The position numbers and the translations under genes were made by a program. Shown here one piece after another: positions 12,331-24,918 of a stretch of 64,000 nt of DNA. The stretch's first letter is position 1. Each line of letters opens with the position of its first letter. A model generated the notes under the pieces. That model saw only the letters and a list, made by a program, of their open reading frames with translations. It searched no databases and had not been told where the DNA came from. Where the stretch lies: contig NC_049991.1 of assembly GCF_000003815.2 (NCBI RefSeq), positions 1,979,969 to 2,043,968 of the forward strand, in the 5' to 3' direction. The stretch is from Branchiostoma floridae (lineage: Eukaryota; Chordata; Leptocardii; Amphioxiformes; Branchiostomatidae).

Positions 12331-12799
12331 GTAAGTAATTGTGTTGTTTTGTTAATGGATCGTAGAATTTGACAAAAAGGAAAAGAATTGACCAGGAGAG
12401 GCATTTCGCAGGAAGGTGACCAAGCTTCGGGTACCTTCGGCATCCGTCGGAACTCGCCGTCGGAACTTTCGGCCCCCACTCGAATGATCCCGAATTTCGG
12501 GTCACACTCAAAACACCATCCCGGGCAGTTTAGCACGGGCGATTCAACAACAAATTCTTTGCCTACCACATATGGTCAAACCTATGGCAGACAAACTCCC
12601 CTGGCAAGTTATTCTCCATGTAGACATCGTAGTTAATCTATCATTTATTGTGGTCGATGTTAGCGTACAAAAGTATGGTAACGTTACCCAGTAGAGCATA
12701 TTTTGTACACATTAAAAACTGATGTAACCTCCCTGCTTCAAGATCTGCGTATTATTTCACTTTTCCTTCATACTGACATTGTTTTATTTGCTGATATAG

Positions 12800-13016
12800 A
12801 CCAACAAGAGTTCATGGCTTGCTCCGACGGCGAATGGCGCTGTGATGCAGGGAAGTGTATTTCCGCTATGTGGCGTTGTGACGGCGAGCAGGACTGTATG
12901 GACGGTACCGATGAAGAATTCTGTCACATCCGACTCCGTGCACAGAACCTCACATCACTGGACATCCCGACACCGAGCAATCTAACACTGGGAGGCAATG
13001 ATACTGGTAGGACATA
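12800..13016 (+). CDS. Gene 2 exon 6: LDLa 6 and linker
   Basis: Acceptor GATATAG ends at 12799. It encodes LDLa 6 ([36 protein letters not shown]) and then a Ser/Thr/Asn linker with potential N-glycosylation sites (NLT, NDT). A moderate donor GTAGGA follows in phase 1; without splicing the frame stops at 13030-13032. The first is compatible with the WAP exon of gene 3, the second would end a short secreted protein. Confidence 0.85.
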
Positions 13017-13072
13017 TTTTGCTTTCCTATAAAGAACTTCGTACAATTCATTTTCCTGTTCTTGGCAGCTCC

Positions 13073-13300
13073 TAATACCCCTGTCACATTATCCACGATC
13101 ATCGGGCTTATCGATGGAAGATCGGCCATGTTTAAGATCGACAGAGGGTTGCGCGTATTTTTCACCTAAAAACAGTCCCTGTCACATACTTTGTACCTTG
13201 TACAATTGTTGTGCAATAAAGTTATTATCATAAGCGAGGCTCGGGCGATTGCCGCAGAATCGTCGTCCGATCGATTTTCGCCAAATGTGACAGGGGTATA
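13073..13300. mobile_element. MITE with CCCCTGTCACAT ends
   Basis: Left end TACCCCTGTCACATTATCCA, right end AAATGTGACAGGGGTAT. The same end sequence occurs near 53488, 53620 and 44200. An AATAAA at 13215-13220 falls inside this element, so it is weak evidence for a gene 2 polyadenylation site. Confidence 0.6.
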
Positions 13301-14825
13301 ATGACTACAAAATCCCTTTTAGAGACATTACACACTCTTAGACCCCTGCCATAGCTATCCCATCCTTCCTTCAAAACGCAACGTTCGAGATACAAATTGA
13401 AACTGAAAATGCAAATACACATGAAATCAACCTTTCATTGGTCTAACCGGTAATTGCCTTGCTATCATTGGGTGGACTGCTAATTGTGATGGACAGTCCG
13501 GATCGGTCTATTTTAGGGAAGCAACCTCATGGGTATACAATACAAAGTGATATCCCTCCCTTCTCTCTTTTCTTATACCCGCCCCCGTCAAGTCTTCACC
13601 ACACGAAAGACTGAAACAGCTGTAACCACTGCAGTCTAAACAGACACAAGTGTGCTGAATGTAGTTTGGACGCGTCCAAACTGCGATACGTTTTCTTCTG
13701 TCAATTTCAATGATGGAGTCTCATTTCTCCATCTGCCTGGTTGAACACGTGTTACCGGTGCCTTGCATTTTTTTTTGCTCTGAAAAGGTTGCCATGCTAA
13801 TGAATAGCAAAGCACACTGTATAGTACTTCCCAACTATGTCTCTTACGTATATGTCTTGGCGAAAGTGTCCACTGAAATCTTATCGGTCATTTATTTCGT
13901 CATTGAAATATTTTGCATGACTTAGAAGTCAGAAGAATAGTTTTCTATGTCGTCACATTTGTCGTAGGCTGCCGTGCGATTTTGGTGTCGTAGAGGTTTC
14001 AAGCAGGCTGTGACCTAAGACAGTATTTTCTGTAACAAGACAACTGAATTTTGCTTTCAGTTTACAATCGTAAGACGATCGTGTGTCATTCGTACGACGA
14101 TCTTAAGGCAATCGTACGACGCGTGTGAACGAGCACTTACGAACGATCGGCTTGAAGTGTTCAACTCTGTAACGTCTCTGCCTATGCATGATGTCGTGGA
14201 CATAACTCAAGCACACGCAACAAAGATCTACGCCCATTCTTCTTGTAACCAGACCCACCTAACAGCAGCCGCATGTTTGGTTCCTTGAGACAGAACACAC
14301 TTGTGCTTGACGGAGACGTCTTATCTCTCGTCCTTGAAGCGACAAGATCATCTGTCAAGTGCCAGGTCAGGTGTCCAAGGTCAGGTCACACGGCAATGTA
14401 AGACGTGTGAGAGTCTTCCGTCAAACAATGCTCTTTTTACCCTAGGCACGCCGCATAGCTTACGGTGTATGCAACCTAAAGGTTGACAATGTATCTCACT
14501 GCACTTGGGGCGCCGGTGCGGCACTATGGGGTTCGAAAGATACTCACCGAATTTGAGAGATAATGAACGAATTTTTTACGTTTTGTGGTGTAGTTTCTTG
14601 TCTTCTAAGTCATACTTTTACGTATAATGCAATATAACGTTTATAAAAAAAATCGGCAAAAATAACACAGCAGTGCCGCAGTTAAACGGACCCCACAGTG
14701 CCGCAGCAGTGCCCCAAGTGCAGTGAGATACCACCTTAACACGTCGTTGGCTTATTACTTCCATTGAAAATGGAGGTATTGTTTATGGTATGTCTGTCTG
14801 TATGTGTTTGCGTTTCCGGATATTT

Positions 14826-14960
14826 GTGGTCGTGGGGCCGTGTGGCGCAATTGTAGGGTGTTTGGCCCTGAAACGAGAGGTCCCGGGTTGAAATTTACAA
14901 AGCTTGTGCTCTTAGGCACTTAGCACGACTTCCCTTACTCAACTCCTTGTAAAAATGGCA
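14826..14960 (+). repeat. tRNA-derived SINE-like fragment
   Basis: A tRNA-like head (GGCCGTGTGGCGCAATTG as A-box-like part, then GTCCCGGGTTGAAATTT as B-box-like part) is followed by GCACTTAGCACGACTTCCC and GTAAAAATGG, a tail arrangement also seen at 23480-23660. The tRNA fold is degenerate. Confidence 0.5.
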
Positions 14961-14961
14961 A

Positions 14962-15109
14962 TGTCCAAGCAGATCCTACGGTGGCATAAGATAGGATCAA
15001 AGCCGACCAAAGGGAGTCAAACAGTCCTATACAGACTCCTAGGTCGGCTTCTCTCCTCTGACAGCTTTTTATACTACCTTGTGCTACAGTGGTATCTGCT
15101 GGGAGATTA
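14962..15109. mobile_element. MITE family 1 copy
   Basis: Ends TCCAAGCAGATCCTACGGTG and ATCTGCTGGGAGATTA; the interior carries GGAGTCAAAC and GACTCCTAGGTCGGCTT, shared with other copies. Confidence 0.75.
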
Positions 15110-15158
15110 TAAAAATGAGTACCTGGTAAAAGGCGGTGGAAGAAGAGGGATGGGATCC

Positions 15159-15331
15159 TAGTCTCCAAGCAGACCCAACGGTGCCTTAAAGATAGTATCA
15201 AAGCTGGCAAAGGAGAATAGCCGGCCAAAGGGAGATAGCCGGCTAAGGGAGTCAAACGGGCACCGCTACACTAAGTCCCTGGCCAGCTTTGATACTATTT
15301 CTAAGGCACCGTAGGGTCTGCTTGGAGACTA
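15159..15331. mobile_element. MITE family 1 copy
   Basis: Ends TAGTCTCCAAGCAGACC and GGGTCTGCTTGGAGACTA, long near-perfect inverted repeats, only 49 bases from the preceding copy. Confidence 0.85.
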
Positions 15332-16465
15332 TGGGATCCGCCCTCCAGTACTAGTATACTGCGCACTAGAGTAAATAGCAACCTACTGCCCCTACGGCCT
15401 TAAAAGCCTATGGACTACCTATTTTACCTTTGCGTTGTAAAACGTTGCTTTTAAAAGACTTTCAGGAATGTAGCGCAGGCTCTAACACTAGATAAGCGAC
15501 AGGAAAGGGGCTGCTATTCGCGCCGGCGGCTCCTTACTTCACGGCATACCTGACTTGTTGTGTACTCCCCTTGACGATGTTTATCTTTCTATAATTATCC
15601 CCGTCCTGCAACTCTTTCTTTGGGGGATCAGGGAAGGATTTTTGTTGTACACAGGTGGAAGGAAAAGAAAAAAAAACTCGCTACATGAAGCGCTATGGGA
15701 ACAAGCACTTTATTATGACTCTTCGTTAATTTGAAAGTATTCTGCGACTGGTATATACATTGGCGGCCGAGAAGACTTTCAGAATGAAGTCATTTTCTTC
15801 AATATTTTGGACAGATGCAGTATGGTTGATTACCGTCCAACAGTTCTAGTTGGAGGCACATTCAGATGACGTCATGAGGCAAAAATTCTTGCACAGAGTT
15901 TTCCATCAAGAAGTGAGATGTATCGCTGACTTTGATTGGTTGAAAACCGCGGGAAATTTGTCTCTGTTATAGTAGAATCGTCATTCCTCAAGGTCACCTG
16001 TCCGAGAAAGAACGCCCCAAGCGAGTAGTAAAGAGAGAGCTATGCGACAGGACTTGTCTAAACTGTTATTTCTGGTTATAGTCAAAGAATATAGTATTCT
16101 GTAGTACATAACGTTATAGTTCGTGTATGAAACAGTGCGTAACAGTACTTGAAAAAGGCCGTAGTTATTCTTCTGTGTAAATCGGCGAGTTGGAACCTGA
16201 GCTGAATGGTAGAGGAATACATCAGTTTTGATACTGTAACGTTATTAGTTGGATTACGATGTTTCTTCGGCCGACAACATACTGTTACCGGGTACTACCC
16301 GCAGTTCTATCGGACCTACGCCGAGGGTCAAATATAAGTGAGTTTTATAAGAGAACAAGTCAGAAAACTTTTAGATTCAAGTTTGCTTTTATTTTTGTAC
16401 ACCCTTCTACAAATTTTAAGGCACCGAACCTCCTCACTTTGGGGTCCTTCAACCATGTAATTCCC

Positions 16466-16685
16466 TAATCTCCAAGCAGATCCCAGTGCGGTAGCATTAG
16501 ATACTATTAAAAGCTGGCAGAGGAGCGAAGCCGGCCTAGGACTAGGAGTGTACGTATGTTACTAGTACCTCGAGTGTATGCTACCTCGGCTCCGGTGCCC
16601 GTCTGACTCCATTTGGCCGGCTATCATAACTCCCTGACCAGCTTTGATACTATCTTTTGGCACCGTAGGATCTGCTTGGAGATTA
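16466..16685. mobile_element. MITE family 1 copy
   Basis: Ends TAATCTCCAAGCAGATCC and GGATCTGCTTGGAGATTA; inner parts ACTATTAAAAGCTGGCAG and CCAGCTTTGATACTATC are also inverted. Confidence 0.85.
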
Positions 16686-18669
16686 GTAATTCCCTATAGG
16701 CGGAAAATTCAGTTCTACTACCTTATCACGTAATCTCGTCACTTCCTGTACGGTTTCCTCCGCGATTTCCGGTAGAAACGGCGGAAACCGATCTGTCTAT
16801 GCCGTCCGGTTTTATCAGATGTGTGTCTGAAAACATTGAGATAACAACAACTAAACAAAAGGTGGGGAATTTAACCAGGGCTTGGCGAGAAAATTCTTTG
16901 ACTCAAAATATGTGTGCGCTTAGGATTAAGACAAGGGTGTACAAAGTGGACGCCCTTGAAAGTTGAAGTGCCAGACTCAATAATACTATTAACACTAACT
17001 ATTTCTGACAAAAGACGCCTCTATATGATATCGGCCAATACAAGTATCTAAGGAATGGAAAAATATGTTGTGTTTCCGACCCTACCAAAAACATAAAATA
17101 ACAAAACCATTTTTTTCGTCGACCGCTTGCAATGGACATATTTCTTTATCTGACATCTTAGTCATGAAAATGTTGTGGAATTATTTTCTGGCATGTCCTT
17201 CCCATTTCTGTTGCTGTTGACAACTGTGCTTGTATATCCATGTACAGTAGAAGTCTGTTAATTTCACAACGGATAACTGCACACCTATGTTAATTGCACC
17301 GAGTCCCAAAGCCCCGTAGCGATGTGGTCCAGCTGAATGACTTCGCTTCGTTGCACCATCCGGATAATTGCAAAAAATGTACTGGCAAATGTGGAGTGCA
17401 ATTAAACGCTTCTACTGTATATCTATGAAATGATGAAACATGATGATAAAAAAAAGCAGTGCTACCCAGTTTTGCTGTATCTGAATCCGAAATAAATATA
17501 TAAAAATTATTCCCTCCTAACGTTACCAATCCTTGTTTTTTTTTAGGCCCGTATATGAAACACATTATTTATTTTTCTAGGCCCAAATGACTATCGGCTA
17601 CTGAGTACAGGCAGACAGTTGGCATATTTGCTTTCCTCTTTGTTCCTTGGTCAGGGTAAATATGAACAAGCTTCCTTTTCTTTACAGTTACTCTTCAACA
17701 AGTCAACTTGCATTAGATTTACGCTGGCCAACATGTGCGGTATTTAGTAGTAATCAATTACTCTCTAAATCTTGCAAGCACAAACCTTGGCCCCAAGTAT
17801 TACATTTCTCTTTGACAGAGTCCAGAATAGTAATTGTTAGAATTGCGTATGCAGCAATGTGTACGAAGCTAGGATCAAATTTTATCAATGGTGCTCTTTC
17901 ATACTCCCATTCATGATAAGACTCTATTACACACCTGAGATAGTAAGAAAGAGCGGGAAGGGATTTTGATGAGGTTATCTAAAAGACGCGCTGTCACACC
18001 TGTATTTAACTACCTGATGCATATCGTCATTTTCTGAGAACAATGCAAGGTGAATCCCTGAGGAATCTTGGTATGGGATTACGTCATATCTCAGTTCCTT
18101 TGCTTCCCGATGGTACAGAATTCCTTGTATTCCTTCCCCAGCTCGCGTCGTTACTCAAACGTCAAATCACACGACTTCACACAGAGCCGCCTCAGCCAAG
18201 GCCCCACAGGTGGCACTTTGTACGCCCGGAATGTGCCTCCTTTTAATCTCGCTCCCATTTATTGAAAACGTCACCGTATTGTCCACATGGCGAGCCACAT
18301 AAAGACTATATAATTCCACAATTACACGGTCCTGGTCATCTTTTCAGTGAGACAATTCTAGACGTGGAAGATTCCCAAAGCTTGTAATGCAACAATTCTT
18401 ATAACGTTCAGAACTAGAAGGAACCGACGGGGCATAAAACGGTGGTTTTGATTGGTGGAGGGGCAGGCGGTTGGTATGACCGAACGTAAGAAGAGCGGTG
18501 AATGGGCTGTGTGTGTGAGGGCATGTAGAAAAGCATGCATATATTACACGGGGCTCATCAGACAATAAAAACTACCGCTTCCGACGGGGCCTTTGTCCGG
18601 GTTGCATTCTCATGGTGATTGCTTGTGCGTCGGGCCGTCTTACGTGTTGTACACAGCAAGAACGCAGCC

Positions 18670-18731
18670 ATGGCGCAAGAAAACATCCTGATTTTTGTCT
18701 CCTGGATGCTTCTGATGCGCTATGGAGCATC
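18670..18731 (+). CDS. Gene 3 exon 1: signal peptide
   Basis: The start is in good Kozak context (GCCATGGC). It encodes MAQENILIFVSWMLLMRYGA then SQ, a short hydrophobic secretory signal. It ends CAAG/GTGAGT in phase 1, the same phase and ending style (-Q/) as the signal exon at 5641. It could open gene 3 on its own, or be an alternative first exon of a larger gene beginning at 5641. The exact donor position is 18735 or within a few bases. Confidence 0.65.
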
Positions 18732-20219
18732 GCAAGGTGAGTTTCAAGTCACCTGGTTGAACTATCGACATAACACGTTCAATATTTACCGAGCAAAGCG
18801 TGCCTAATTGTTGCACCCGCATTGTTAAGTTCTTGACCTTGCGGTTCGTGTACCAACCTTCCCAAATGGAAGGAACAAGCCCTGTTTTACAAATCAGCTC
18901 GTCTCTCTGTGAAAGGATTTACCGGTACAGAGTATTGTGTCAAGTAAACTTTTGTTTCTCGTTTGTTCGATGGTTGACCCGGTGAACTCAATGCACACGG
19001 AGTACATCCTAACAGTCTTTTTTTAGAGGAAGGCTTTACAAAAGATCCTTGACATATACGTACAACATTGGGGATGTAATTATAGCGTTACAAAGCGTAT
19101 AGCATGGTGGTATATGCGGGTTGTAATTGAATAGTACGCAGTGCTGTTGTGGTTCTACTTCTTATTCTTTATCATCATGTACAGAAAGCATTTCTTCTTG
19201 CTAAATTATTTCAACAATACTAGACACACAGGCCCCAGTGCGACACTTTGCAACAATTTGTTCCCGACTTTTCAACCATTTTGCATACATCGCTTTGGCA
19301 TTGTAATCTTGCATTCCCCGCTGTACCCAGACTTTCAATGGGGGGATGGCTTGGGCGCTACTATTAGGATAATCCAGTCCTAATAGGGGGTGATAATGGG
19401 TGCAAATAGATTTTTATGGATACCATTTGCAATTAGCGACGAATTAACAGAAGAATGGTAAGCACAGTAGGTGGTGTGTAGTTGTTGTAAAACGTATGTT
19501 TATTGAATCGCCAGGGCTCTATTACCAGTGTATTAGGTATGCGTGGTATGTCGCCATCGCCCAGAATGTTGGAAACAATTCGTCTTGTGCCAGAACCGAC
19601 CACAGTTAACGAAGTTTACTGTTTACAAAGGGAAGATATAATGTTGTTTGGGTGGTAAATAGCAAAAGAACACGAGAGGTAAGGTAATACGTCTGTAAAA
19701 CTATTTCCCGTGGCTTCTGAATCGCAGCCGTGCCGTTACAACTATTGGCAAACGTACGGACTGTAACTGGAAATTATTCACTTGGGATGAAAATGACAGA
19801 TTTAGAAAAGGCGCTATCGGCAAGGTTATCCTATAATGAACAGTTGTTCCCTTTCAGGCAAGGAAACGGATACATGTACATGTAACACACAGCGTATTAT
19901 CACGCCATACATCCATCCAGTCTTTAAAAGATCTGTGTGTGGGATTTCAAAAAGTGCACCTGGAAACAAAAATCAGACGATCTTTTGATGTCTGAGGTAA
20001 CATTCTAATTACGTACTAATCACGAAGGCTTGTTCCCGCCAGAAACCTTGAGGTTATCCGTTTCTGCATCTCTGCCCCGGATAAGGTAAGTATAGTGAGT
20101 GGGACCATCTGGTGGAGAAAAAAAGTCGTCCAATTATAGAGCGTTCTTTTCCCCGCGGGTGTTTTGAGTGAGTACGAACGCCTGTTCATTTAGTTTGTCA
20201 CACTGTATGTTGTAGGCAA

Positions 20220-20705
20220 CAGAAATGTCAGATGGCGTCCATGATACATGACAGAGGTCACCTTTTTTGGTCACGTTTTAGTCAGATCTGTCATCAGAGA
20301 AATAATCAGACGACAATGTCTCTTGGTGACAAGGTTTCAGCACAACTCCCGCGCTTTTTCGTCGACTACACAACACCAACATCTCGTAAAAATGTCAAAC
20401 GGCAGCCATGACGCATGACAGGGGTGACTTTTTGGTCAGGTTTTCGTCAGATCTGTCATCAGACGACAATGTCACTTGGTGACAAGGCTTCAGCAGAATT
20501 CCCGCGCCTTTTTCTTCGATTGACAAAACGAGCATCACGTAAAATAATGTCCGACGGTAGCCTTGATAACGTTATATGACAGAGGTGACCTTTTTGGTCA
20601 GGTTTTCGTCAGATCCGACAATGAAGCTTTGGACAACGCTTCAGCTTAATTCGCGCATTTTTCTTCGATTGCACAACACCAGCATCACGTAGTCACAAAA
20701 TGACG
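20220..20705. repeat. Tandem repeat, about 160-bp unit, three copies
   Basis: Units begin near 20224, 20390 and 20545, each with ATGTC..CGGC..CC, then GGTCA(C/G)GTTTTCGTCAGATC, then GGTGACAAGG(C/T)TTCAGC, then CCCGCGC(C/T)TTTT and a CACGTA motif. Copies differ by substitutions and small deletions. Confidence 0.8.
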
Positions 20706-23177
20706 ACAACAACGATATATCTATTCCACATTCCCTCAGCTGCTACTAGTATTCCAAACACGTTTTCCCATCACCTTCACCACCTAAATAGATTACAGTA
20801 GTAGGTCAATTCATATATCTTAATCAAGCCTGTACGTTTCTTGGTCAGATTGTCTTTTCTATAACCTTTCTTCCTTTCCTCATAGTTTTGCCTACGCAAA
20901 TTTCAAGTGGCTACTCAAATCAAAGGTTGAAGAAAAAATTACAAAACAGTTGCAGGTGGTCATACCCTTATGCATAATCATGTGTTGTGAAAGACTGTGT
21001 GTAATCTACAAATTGGAATAAATGATTTTCTTTTTTGTAACCCAATGCTCGTTCCCGACAGGAGCCCATGTCTTTGCATTAATAACTGGGGTAAATCCAC
21101 ACACAATGGTTGTCGTCAGAAATCTGTGTCTCGTTCCAATATCCCCAAAGCAAAACTCTTGTTTGCAGACGGAACCACCGAACCCTTTGATCCGATAAAA
21201 TGTAAACTTCCCCAGCAATGATTCTAATCTTAGAGGGGGATGTTTTTGGCTCGGGTAGGGTTTTTCTGAGGTTAGCGGTAAGGTGAGAGCCTCGAAGGGA
21301 ACCGTATATCATTGGCGGTGTGTTTATCCATGTGTGGTACCAGTCACACACCTGGCTGAGCTCGTAACGTTTGGACCGTAGCGGGGGTGGAAATGGGCGG
21401 GGAGGGTGGTGAAAATGACGGTATGGGTACACCCAGGGTCCCTTGGGCAAGGTTTGCTACAGATGTCATTGTAGCTTGCGGTTGTTCCCGTTATGCCCTG
21501 TGGTTTAAAACAATAGTCTCAACTTTAAAGTAACTGTCGACCACTTTACTAGCGTAGTACGGTAGTTTTCAGTTGCACAAAAGAGCAAGGGGGTATGCCC
21601 TAGCCTAGTGTGCGATGTCTAATTGTGCTGTCCCCGAGAAAACATGTTGTTTTTGCGGTTGTGTTCTTTTTATTTCTTCTTCTGTTAGGAGCCAATCAGG
21701 GCTTAGAACGGCATTAGAATATATATACATTTACATATATATATTGTAAATGTTAACATTTTTACTCGCACACAATACTATACGGCGAGCTAATGGTATA
21801 GTATCGTGTGTGAGTTGCTTGACGAAGGCTACAGGGAAAGCGTTCTGCATTTGCTTGAAAATGTTGCTTTTCTAGTTATAAACTCCTAACTCATCTTGGT
21901 TCAAGGATTACAACTAGTAGATATCTTTATAGAACTGCCTTCGTATGCTTAAAGTGATTCAGTCAGATTTCGAAACGATTGAACTCTAGCCAAAAATCTT
22001 AATTTGTCTACATAAAGTTCAAGCTTTTTCGATTCGTGCTAAAATTGGCATATAATTTGCTATCCATATGGCCGTCAGTGAACTATAAGTACCTGTCATA
22101 ATAACTAGCCCTGCAGCCATTTCCTATTACTGAGGATCTAGAGTTGAGGTCTAGGTTATGTACACACACGTGCACGTTACAGGCACGGGTTAGCGCTGAC
22201 AACTCTCTTATCTGTACCCTGCCTACTGACAAGGTACATAACACACGTCTAGACAAGGTTTTCAACACATGTTCCCATGTCTAGATCAGTACAGGGCAGG
22301 TCAGAATTTCATAGTCTCCTTCGCAGACTTCTTGTAGCACCGTCTTTTATTTTTTCAGCAAAGGCTATTCAAGTTGGTATGTTGGTATGAACATTTCCAA
22401 GTAACGCCCCCCCCCCCCGCTTCGCTAGAAAATTATGATTTCGGGTCACGGGGGTCGGGCGGGTGTTGTTGACCAACAGAACTCAGAATGCCTAGATTGT
22501 CTTGATATTAGGTTCGTGGATAGACCTTGACGAGACCTTCAAACTATTAGATTCGACCCTAGCTTGTTGTTACGGTACTGCAGTGGAACTTCTGGGTTTG
22601 CTTTGGTCTCGATTTTCTAGTGGTAGATAGCTGTTGTTATTAATATTTGTCTGTTCAAAAAATAATTCAGCTAGCTAGGTGCACATGTCACAACGGCATT
22701 GTACAATATACTTGTAGTTTTGTTCATCTGCTATATGTCGATGGGATGTCGGGGGAAAATCCTGATAAGAAAAGATGCAAAGCCTACTTATAACTCTATA
22801 CACCAATGATCATACAACCAGATGTGTTTTGTTAGAAACGCCTACACGAACAAGACGAACTCCTGGCGGCTTTAGGCTCTTTATTAACACCTAATAGTTG
22901 AGACCAAGATGTCAAACTAGGTCACCTGGTAAAGACATTTGATCCACTGCTTCTAGGCTACTTCAAAACACATTTTTCTTTACAGTAACATAGATGCTTA
23001 GATTAGCCGACAATGGACGAGGGTCTATGGCAATGATTTCGGTCATAAGACAGTCGAGTTTTGTTGCACGACATTCTTACGACTGACTTAAGATATCCCC
23101 AGTGTGTAAATCTGTCTTTCGACATGGTTACAGAAGACTTTGTTATGACGTCATGACACAAAATAAGATTGTTAGAG

Positions 23178-23342
23178 TAATCTTCAAGCAGATCCTACGA
23201 TGACATAAAAAATTACTAAACTGACCAAGGAGTGTAGTCAGCCAAGAGTTGTACATTTACCAAAAACACTCCTAGGCCGGCTTCGATCCTCTGGCAGCTT
23301 TTGATACTATCATATGCTACCGTAGGATCTGCTTAGAGATTA
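23178..23342. mobile_element. MITE family 1 copy
   Basis: Ends TAATCTTCAAGCAGATCC and GGATCTGCTTAGAGATTA; CTACGA/TACCGTAG and AGTCAGCC/GGCCGGCT parts match other copies. Confidence 0.8.
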
Positions 23343-23479
23343 CTGTTAGAGGATGGTTGTTCCTACAATACATGCGACAGTTAAATAATGACTGTCTTAC
23401 AACGTAGAACTAATAATGCCATTTCTAGTCTACTAAATACATCAACCTCCTTGATCAGATGCAGACGTATGTGGCATCG

Positions 23480-23660
23480 AATGGTTGAGTGGGTAGGTTG
23501 TCGGACCCGAAATATCCAGACTAGAGGTCTTTGTGGTTAGATTCCTTGCATTCCCGACTAGACACTGTGTCCCTGGGAAAGGCATTGAATTGAATACGAC
23601 TTTTCTCCACTTCACCAGAGTGTAAAAATGGGTACCTCACTTCGGTTGGGGAGGGGGGTG
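23480..23660 (+). repeat. tRNA-derived SINE-like sequence
   Basis: tRNA-like head with GGTTGAGTGGGTAGGTTGTC (A-box-like) and GGTTAGATTCC (B-box-like), then a body with CCCTGGGAAAGGCA, CACTTCACC and GTGTAAAAATGGGTACCT. The same GTACCT-type tail occurs at 14950, 15120 and 52850. Confidence 0.6.
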
Positions 23661-23675
23661 GGGTGTAAAAAGTGG

Positions 23676-23738
23676 TATTCTCAAAACAGAGGTTGGGTGG
23701 CGGGAATTAATTGTGGCCCAACCTCTGCTTGGAGAATA
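23676..23738. mobile_element. MITE family 2, minimal copy
   Basis: Only 63 bases: TATTCTCAAAACAGAGGTT, GGG, a short centre, then CCCAACCTCTGCTTGG and AGAATA. Almost nothing but the terminal inverted repeats. Confidence 0.75.
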
Positions 23739-24714
23739 AAAGATGATGGAAAGAGAGAGATGGGGGTTTCCTTCCAATATAGGCGGACGTCATACTAATT
23801 GTAATTTGAATCCTCCAACGACCATGTTGGCGGGTAATTAGATTAAGCAGTAGCATCTTCGAGTGGTTAACAGAAGTACGCTGCAATCCAACATGGCGCA
23901 GATAACGTCAAATGAAAAGCCTGTATACCGTACCATAGACACAGTGGATAACAACACGCTACCTCTGTGGCCTCAAAAGACTTTTGCCTTTACCTGTATG
24001 TAGCAAGATGGAAAATTTCACCAGGCTTAGTATGTTGACCATCATGCTACGAGTTGTCAACATCTAATCCATTTTTACACGCCGACTTACTCACCAAAGA
24101 TGCTACAATACTTCCGCCAACATGAGATCAAACCGCGCTGTAACACTGTAACTGTCGGGATCTACATTTCTTCCATTACGAGGCTTATCAAAGAGCCTGT
24201 TAAAACCCTGTCCACACGGTTGGTTAAGTCCGAGTATTCAGACTATTCAGCGGAGGTCACCAGGGGTCACGGTCAAAGCGATCTGGTAGGAGCCAATAAG
24301 ATCAAGGCCGAGTTGAAATAGAACAGTTGTTACCTCTTAATTTTGTGATGATTCGTGACTTTCTACAACAACGGATTGTGTTTCTCATCTTTGATCTGTT
24401 CTGACGCGCGGGTTTCGTTTGTTGGTGGTGATGGTAAGGGGCCGTAGCCGATAGATTATGAAACGCTTCCTCTGAAAATCGCTAGATGGCGCAACAGTCA
24501 AAGGGTAGCGTTTGTCGCTTAGACCACCTGTGTGATCAAGGACGAACAGATAGAATTGAATACAAGAATTGAAGATGTTTAGGAAATAGACAAAATTGGC
24601 TGCTAAAATGGTGAGGGAAAATACTAGGACACTCAAGATACACCGTTTTACCATTGGAATATTTTAATATTTGCCACAATAACACAGCTATGTTCTTTCC
24701 CCTTTTCTATCTAG

Positions 24715-24918
24715 TCATCCCAGAGGTCGGACAGTTTGACAAGCCAGGGGTGTGTCCCCAGCTGGGCTTCCCTCTCCACCAATCAAGTCCCACCTGTTCA
24801 CGTGACGCGTGCGTGTCAGACTTCCACTGTCCGGGCGACCTGAAGTGCTGTGTGAACGGCTGTGGGGGCACCATGTGCGTGGACCCCAGTCCTGAACCTA
24901 CCACACTGTTTGAACAAG
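24715..24918 (+). CDS. Gene 3 exon 2: WAP (four-disulfide core) domain
   Basis: Acceptor TCTAG ends at 24714; donor GTATGA follows 24918; phase 1 at both ends. After IPEVGQFDKPGVCPQ come eight cysteines in the WAP pattern, with DACVSDFHCPGDLKCCVNGC and GGTMCVDP. WAP domains are typically serine-protease inhibitors. It is the N-terminal module of the WFIKKN ground plan. Confidence 0.92.

Larger units (their letters stand above)
5641..13016 (+). other. Gene 2: secreted protein with signal peptide and six LDLa repeats
   Basis: Six exons (5641-5719, 9430-9586, 10118-10431, 10876-11001, 12214-12330, 12800-13016) join in phase to a signal peptide plus six LDL-receptor class A modules. LDLa modules are calcium-binding, about 40 residues with six cysteines and a CDGxxDCxDxSDE motif, used for ligand binding outside the cell. 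All but the second intron are phase 1. After the sixth module the exon can either read on to a stop at 13030-13032 or splice at a GTAGGA donor after 13016 to the WAP exon at 24715, which is also phase 1. It may therefore be a stand-alone secreted protein, or the N-terminal part of gene 3 driven from its own promoter. No membrane segment is seen. Confidence 0.75.
13301..18669. other. Non-coding stretch between genes 2 and 3
   Basis: No exon recognised on either strand. It contains three MITE family 1 copies, a tRNA-derived SINE-like fragment (about 14826-14960) and AT-rich sequence. If genes 2 and 3 are one transcription unit this is intron. Confidence 0.5.
18740..24714. other. Intron of gene 3 with repeats
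   Basis: No exon recognised. It holds a three-copy tandem repeat (20220-20705), an AT-rich hairpin region (about 21718-21830), a MITE family 1 copy (23178-23342), a SINE-like sequence (23480-23660) and a MITE family 2 copy (23676-23738). Confidence 0.55.

Noticed and set aside
13215-13220. AATAAA as polyadenylation signal of gene 2
   Set aside because: It lies inside a MITE, so it may be part of the repeat and not of the gene; kept only as a possibility.
20997-21221. Open frame with CLCINN and several cysteines
   Set aside because: No domain match, and candidate splice sites give a phase that does not fit the flanking gene 3 exons.
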